Assembly (NCBI GenBank): GCA_033675265.1
Contig: JAUJYZ010000996.1
Span: forward strand, 107,001-171,000
Source: Actinostola sp. cb2023
Taxonomy: Eukaryota > Cnidaria > Anthozoa > Actiniaria > Actinostolidae
Reading direction: 5' to 3'
DNA length: 64,000 bases
The translations under genes and the position numbers were made by a program. Below the pieces are notes generated by a model that was not told the DNA's origin, made no database searches, and was given only the letters and a program-made list of their open reading frames with translations. Shown here piece by piece: positions 33,221 to 64,000 of this stretch. The first letter of the stretch is position 1, and each line of letters opens with the position of its first letter.

Positions 33221-34908
33221 CTAAAATCATATAAAATATGTTAGTTTCGTTTAATATTTCACCGTTCAAATATTGCGTGATCACAGAGACATAAGCGTCA
33301 GGGAGGCTTTTAAATCAATTTCTGCATGAATATTGCAACTGCTGCTTACCTATTCAAATGCATTTGTTTTCTCAGCTAATTGATCTACAACAGTGGTTTT
33401 GATTGCTACTGCATAGTTTTTACAATATCGATACAGCCTAAATCAGGAATGTAACGTTAAATCGTATAAGCCTTTGAATTAAGTCATAAAGGTCACGTGT
33501 TTGTTGGCCGACCAAATGATTTGTCAGCTAACAACAAGGTGAATAAAAAAAAGCGTGAAAGGATTGTGTATAGCGTTCTGTATAGTAAAGCACCGCAGTA
33601 GTAACAAACAAAGGGTCGAACACCGCGTCTTTTTGCCACTCAAGCTATTTCTGCTCGTTGACATACTAAGAAGAGTTTCGTAACAAATATTGGCTGGATT
33701 TTATTACTCAACTCATGACCCTTTTGAGATTGACGAACAAGTTTCTTTAAAAGTAATTCGTGGTGCAAAGGCATAACAGTGATTGATTGAATCCATCCAT
33801 TCCTAGAATTACTTGGAAGTGCAGTATTCAAATACAATGTAGTTTTAATTAATTATTCAAGAACTAAGGTTAATAAATTATCCTATTACAAAAAATATCA
33901 CGAGGTTTCTGACAAAACAATACATGTGGTATAATGTGTTGTGAGCATGGTTCACAGCCAATCAGAAACAAGTAATTTTTCCATAATTAGTGCGTTCAGA
34001 CTACAGCGAAAGTTAGCTAGCTAAGCTCATATACGTATTTGTTCATTTTCAAACCAATTGCTTTCTCGCTTGTTTGAAGATTTAGCTAGTTAACCTTTTA
34101 TGCATGTTCACATGTTATTATTCAAGCTAGTTACTACTCAATAAAATAATAATCCAATAATCTGTTATATGTTCAGACTACAGCAAAAGCTAGCTTTTGG
34201 CGGTTATAAACAACTAACTTTTCTGATTTTCACATTGATTGATCCAAGTAAACGAGGAGTGAATAATAGATATAAGTAACGAATCTATATTTGAATCTAA
34301 AACAAGAGAGAGAGAAAACAAAGTTTGCTGTCTTCAAACACGAATAAAACCCAACTGAAATGTGAACCTGCGGCTCAGGACGCGCGATTGACATTTAGAA
34401 AAATAAATCTGTCAAAACCAACACCATTAACGAGTTTCCAGAGTTTAAACCAAAACCATGTCCCGACATGGTTTGAAATTTGCCTGTTTCCGGTCAATAT
34501 TACCAATGAACGGAGATAATGAGCTATGCTTTAGCTAGCTAGAAAAACGCGTTCACACTGGGGTTATCGACTTAGCTAGCTAAAGACCGGTTTAGCTAGC
34601 TAAGTCGATAACCCCAGTGTGAATTGTTAATATTCAAGCTAGTTACTACTCAATAATAGTAATCCAATATCTGTTATATGAAATTTTTTTTCTAGCTAGC
34701 TAAAGCATAGCTCTAGAAAGTCCCAATGTGAACGCGCTCAATGTCATAGAGCATAGCAACCACTACAAATATCACACATGCATTAATTACCTACACCATT
34801 ATAAGTCAGTGGGATTCATTACTTACAGTCCTCACACTCAGCTAATAAGAAGTAGCAATCTTTTCTAGTATCCCATGGACTTGATGATTGATGTTCTTTG
34901 TACTTTAG
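33221..34908. promoter_or_regulatory. Divergent XPO5/NEK9 5' region with foldback sequences
   Basis: Both genes point away from this 1.7-kb interval, so their first exons and promoters should be here. I could not find the XPO5 N-terminal exon or the NEK9 glycine-loop exon. Much of 33985-34740 is foldback sequence built on TTAGCTAGCTAA, including a near-perfect palindrome at 34551-34623. Confidence 0.4.
34551..34623. repeat. Near-perfect palindrome
   Basis: TTCACACTGGGGTTATCGAC followed by TTAGCTAGCTAAA pairs with TTTAGCTAGCTAAGTCGATA followed by ACCCCAGTGTGAA around a GACCGG centre. Wider arms GCTATGCTTTAGCTAGCTAG (from about 34523) and AGCTAGCTAAAGCATAGC (near 34693) suggest a nested foldback element. 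Confidence 0.8.
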
Positions 34909-62449
<27,541 letters not shown>

Positions 62450-62599
62450 ATGAACAATAGAATGACTGGGAAACCCCACAATTTCAACTTTTAAATTATA
62501 CTAAGATATTTGTCTTGCAAGACGCTGAAGGACGAAGAACGTAACGATGCAGATAAGACTAAAATTAGAGAACAAAGGAAACTAAAATATGGAACAGCA

Positions 62600-62606
62600 G
62601 AATAAA
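62600..62606 (+). terminator. Candidate NEK9 polyadenylation signal
   Basis: An AATAAA about 150 bp past the NEK9 stop codon, in a gene-free 3' flank. Chosen by position and motif only. Confidence 0.45.
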
Positions 62607-64000
62607 GAAATGAATAGCATGTGTACATTTTGTCTGCGCATAAAATAATTTATTATTATTATTATTATAGCTATTGAGGAATGGAGAGAATGCACTCTTT
62701 TAAAATATGTTTTATCTATTTTAACGTGGATCAGATTGTCTTATTTATTTCAATTTATTTATGTACATTCATTACTTAAAGAATATGAACAGAATTAAAG
62801 GATATTATGATGTAAAGGTGTGTCAGTTATAACGATGAAATAGCATCTAAAAAATATATAAACAAATGTAAAATCAGTATTTGAATTTGCCATAACTATC
62901 AATGAAAACAAACAAACAAAACTATTAATTTGATATATTATCACAGTGCATTTCAATAGTGCTAATACAGTAGCCCGAGTAACCGATGGTGGAGCGTCTG
63001 GTTTTATGGGAGGTTTTATGGAATCTTTTTCTGACGTCAAAATCTGTCGCGAGTGGCCGTCAAACCGTCATTTTACTTGCTCAAAACTTCAAATTTAGAT
63101 CGGTGAAGTCTAAATATCTGTCAAATATACCAAATATAAGTTTCTTATAAACAAACAAACAAATGTCATCTAGTTGCTTGAAGAAAAACTAACAGACTTT
63201 GAAAGTTAGGTTCGAACATTTTGTAGATCTTGACGGCCACTACGTCACACGTAAAACCTCCCATTAGAGCTGTCCGGTGACGTCACTTTATTGACATTTT
63301 GCGATGAAATGATTCGAAAAAACAATGCTGAATAAAAACGTTCTGTTTTTGTGTGTGAGTTGATTATCTCATGGCATTACTTATCTTAAGGGAAGCAAAT
63401 CTTTTAAAACTGACTGTCATTATCTTCACGTACATTTGAACAACACTCGTACATGTTGTACATGGTATACACCGCGATGGTCAAGTGCAATCAGCCGAAA
63501 ATGTTAACAATTTCTGCCAGTTCACCTGATGACCATAGTACTTATTTAATTCTCTTTTGGCATTTGAAATCGTTCATCAGATAACGAAAGCTTTCCTTTC
63601 TTGATATCTGATAATTAAAAGTCGTAAAATGTCACCGTATCTGTAGAATAGGTGTATATAACCATGCATGGGCGTGTGTGGGCTACGTTAATAAGTATTG
63701 TACCGTAGGTGGAACCGTTACGTCTCCACTTACCGCCAAAATGATAAAATCAAACTGTGCCGCATGCATTGAGTTTACTTTGAGAATACTTGAATGTAGT
63801 AGAACTCAAATTCACAGAATAATGATTATCAATGTGTCAGTACAAACTCCTTTCTCACTGTGTCAATAGTATTGTTATAGTTTCTATTTTCACTAAAATA
63901 AGAACGTATTGGTGATTCAAACATCTTGTCGCGAGGATAGGGTGTCTTGTGGACGCGGGATTTTGAAATTACATTTTTTTCTCATTTACGACCTTATACA
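62607..64000. other. 3' flank of NEK9, no gene recognised
   Basis: AT-rich. Positions 63007-63270 carry imperfect inverted arms (GGGAGGTTTTATG, GAGTGGCCGTCAAA versus TTGACGGCCACTACG, AAAACCTCCCATTAG), probably a MITE. Short open frames near 62800 and 63680 look random. Confidence 0.45.

Noticed and set aside
33345..33415. Minus-strand VVDQLAEKTNAFE stretch as an XPO5 first exon
   Set aside because: It ends in a stop at the only good donor and no ATG is in frame; the resemblance to the human start is too weak.
33640..33837. 65-residue minus-strand frame upstream of XPO5 as its missing N-terminus
   Set aside because: No similarity to exportin N-termini and no splice continuity with the exon at 33220.
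34325..34519. 64-residue frame as the first NEK9 exon
   Set aside because: No glycine-rich loop and no donor in phase with the exon at 34909; it lies within foldback-rich DNA.

Overview
The window is nuclear DNA from an intron-rich, AT-rich animal. Every gene is split into many short exons (20-200 bp) with canonical GT-AG borders, and the genes are metazoan. A compact-intron invertebrate such as a demosponge is my best guess, but nothing in the sequence fixes the lineage. There are no prokaryotic features.

Layout: (1) 547-4741, minus: a mitochondrial amidoxime-reducing component (mARC/MOSC) gene whose 3' end lies outside the window. (2) 5214-9666, plus: ADAT3, a tRNA adenosine deaminase subunit, head-to-head with mARC across about 470 bp. 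(3) 10118-about 12085, plus: a Thr/Ser-rich membrane sialomucin-like gene. (4) 13774-33220, minus: exportin-5 (XPO5), 37 recognisable exons, lacking only the N-terminal exon(s). (5) 34909-62449, plus: a NEK9 (Nercc1)-type kinase with kinase domain, RCC1 propeller and C-terminal tail, lacking its first exon(s). XPO5 and NEK9 are also divergent neighbours. The flanks 9667-10117, 12086-13500 and 62606-64000 hold only transposon remnants or nothing recognisable.

More than a third of the window is minisatellite. Arrays of 15-175 bp units occupy introns of every gene, up to about 5.3 kb (87-bp unit) and 3.7 kb (31-bp unit). The most striking feature is where they sit. In at least eleven places the repeated unit contains the last bases of a coding exon together with its 5' splice site, and in one place it contains a 3' splice site with the first bases of an exon. 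One case is a fresh two-copy duplication. Some units are multiples of three and open in the exon frame, so they could be read as added protein repeats.

A second layer is short inverted-repeat elements (MITE/foldback type). Several have clear target-site duplications: a 785-bp element with a 9-bp duplication inside a tRNA-Glu-like sequence, a 198-bp element with a 6-bp duplication in NEK9, and two copies of a TA-flanked mariner-like MITE.

Some exons touching arrays (ADAT3 exon 7, NEK9 exon 6, XPO5 exon 29) carry indels or repeat sequence. This may be real decay or consensus error in a long-read assembly. Gene identities rest on matching translated exons to remembered family sequences and on splice-phase continuity; no database search was possible.
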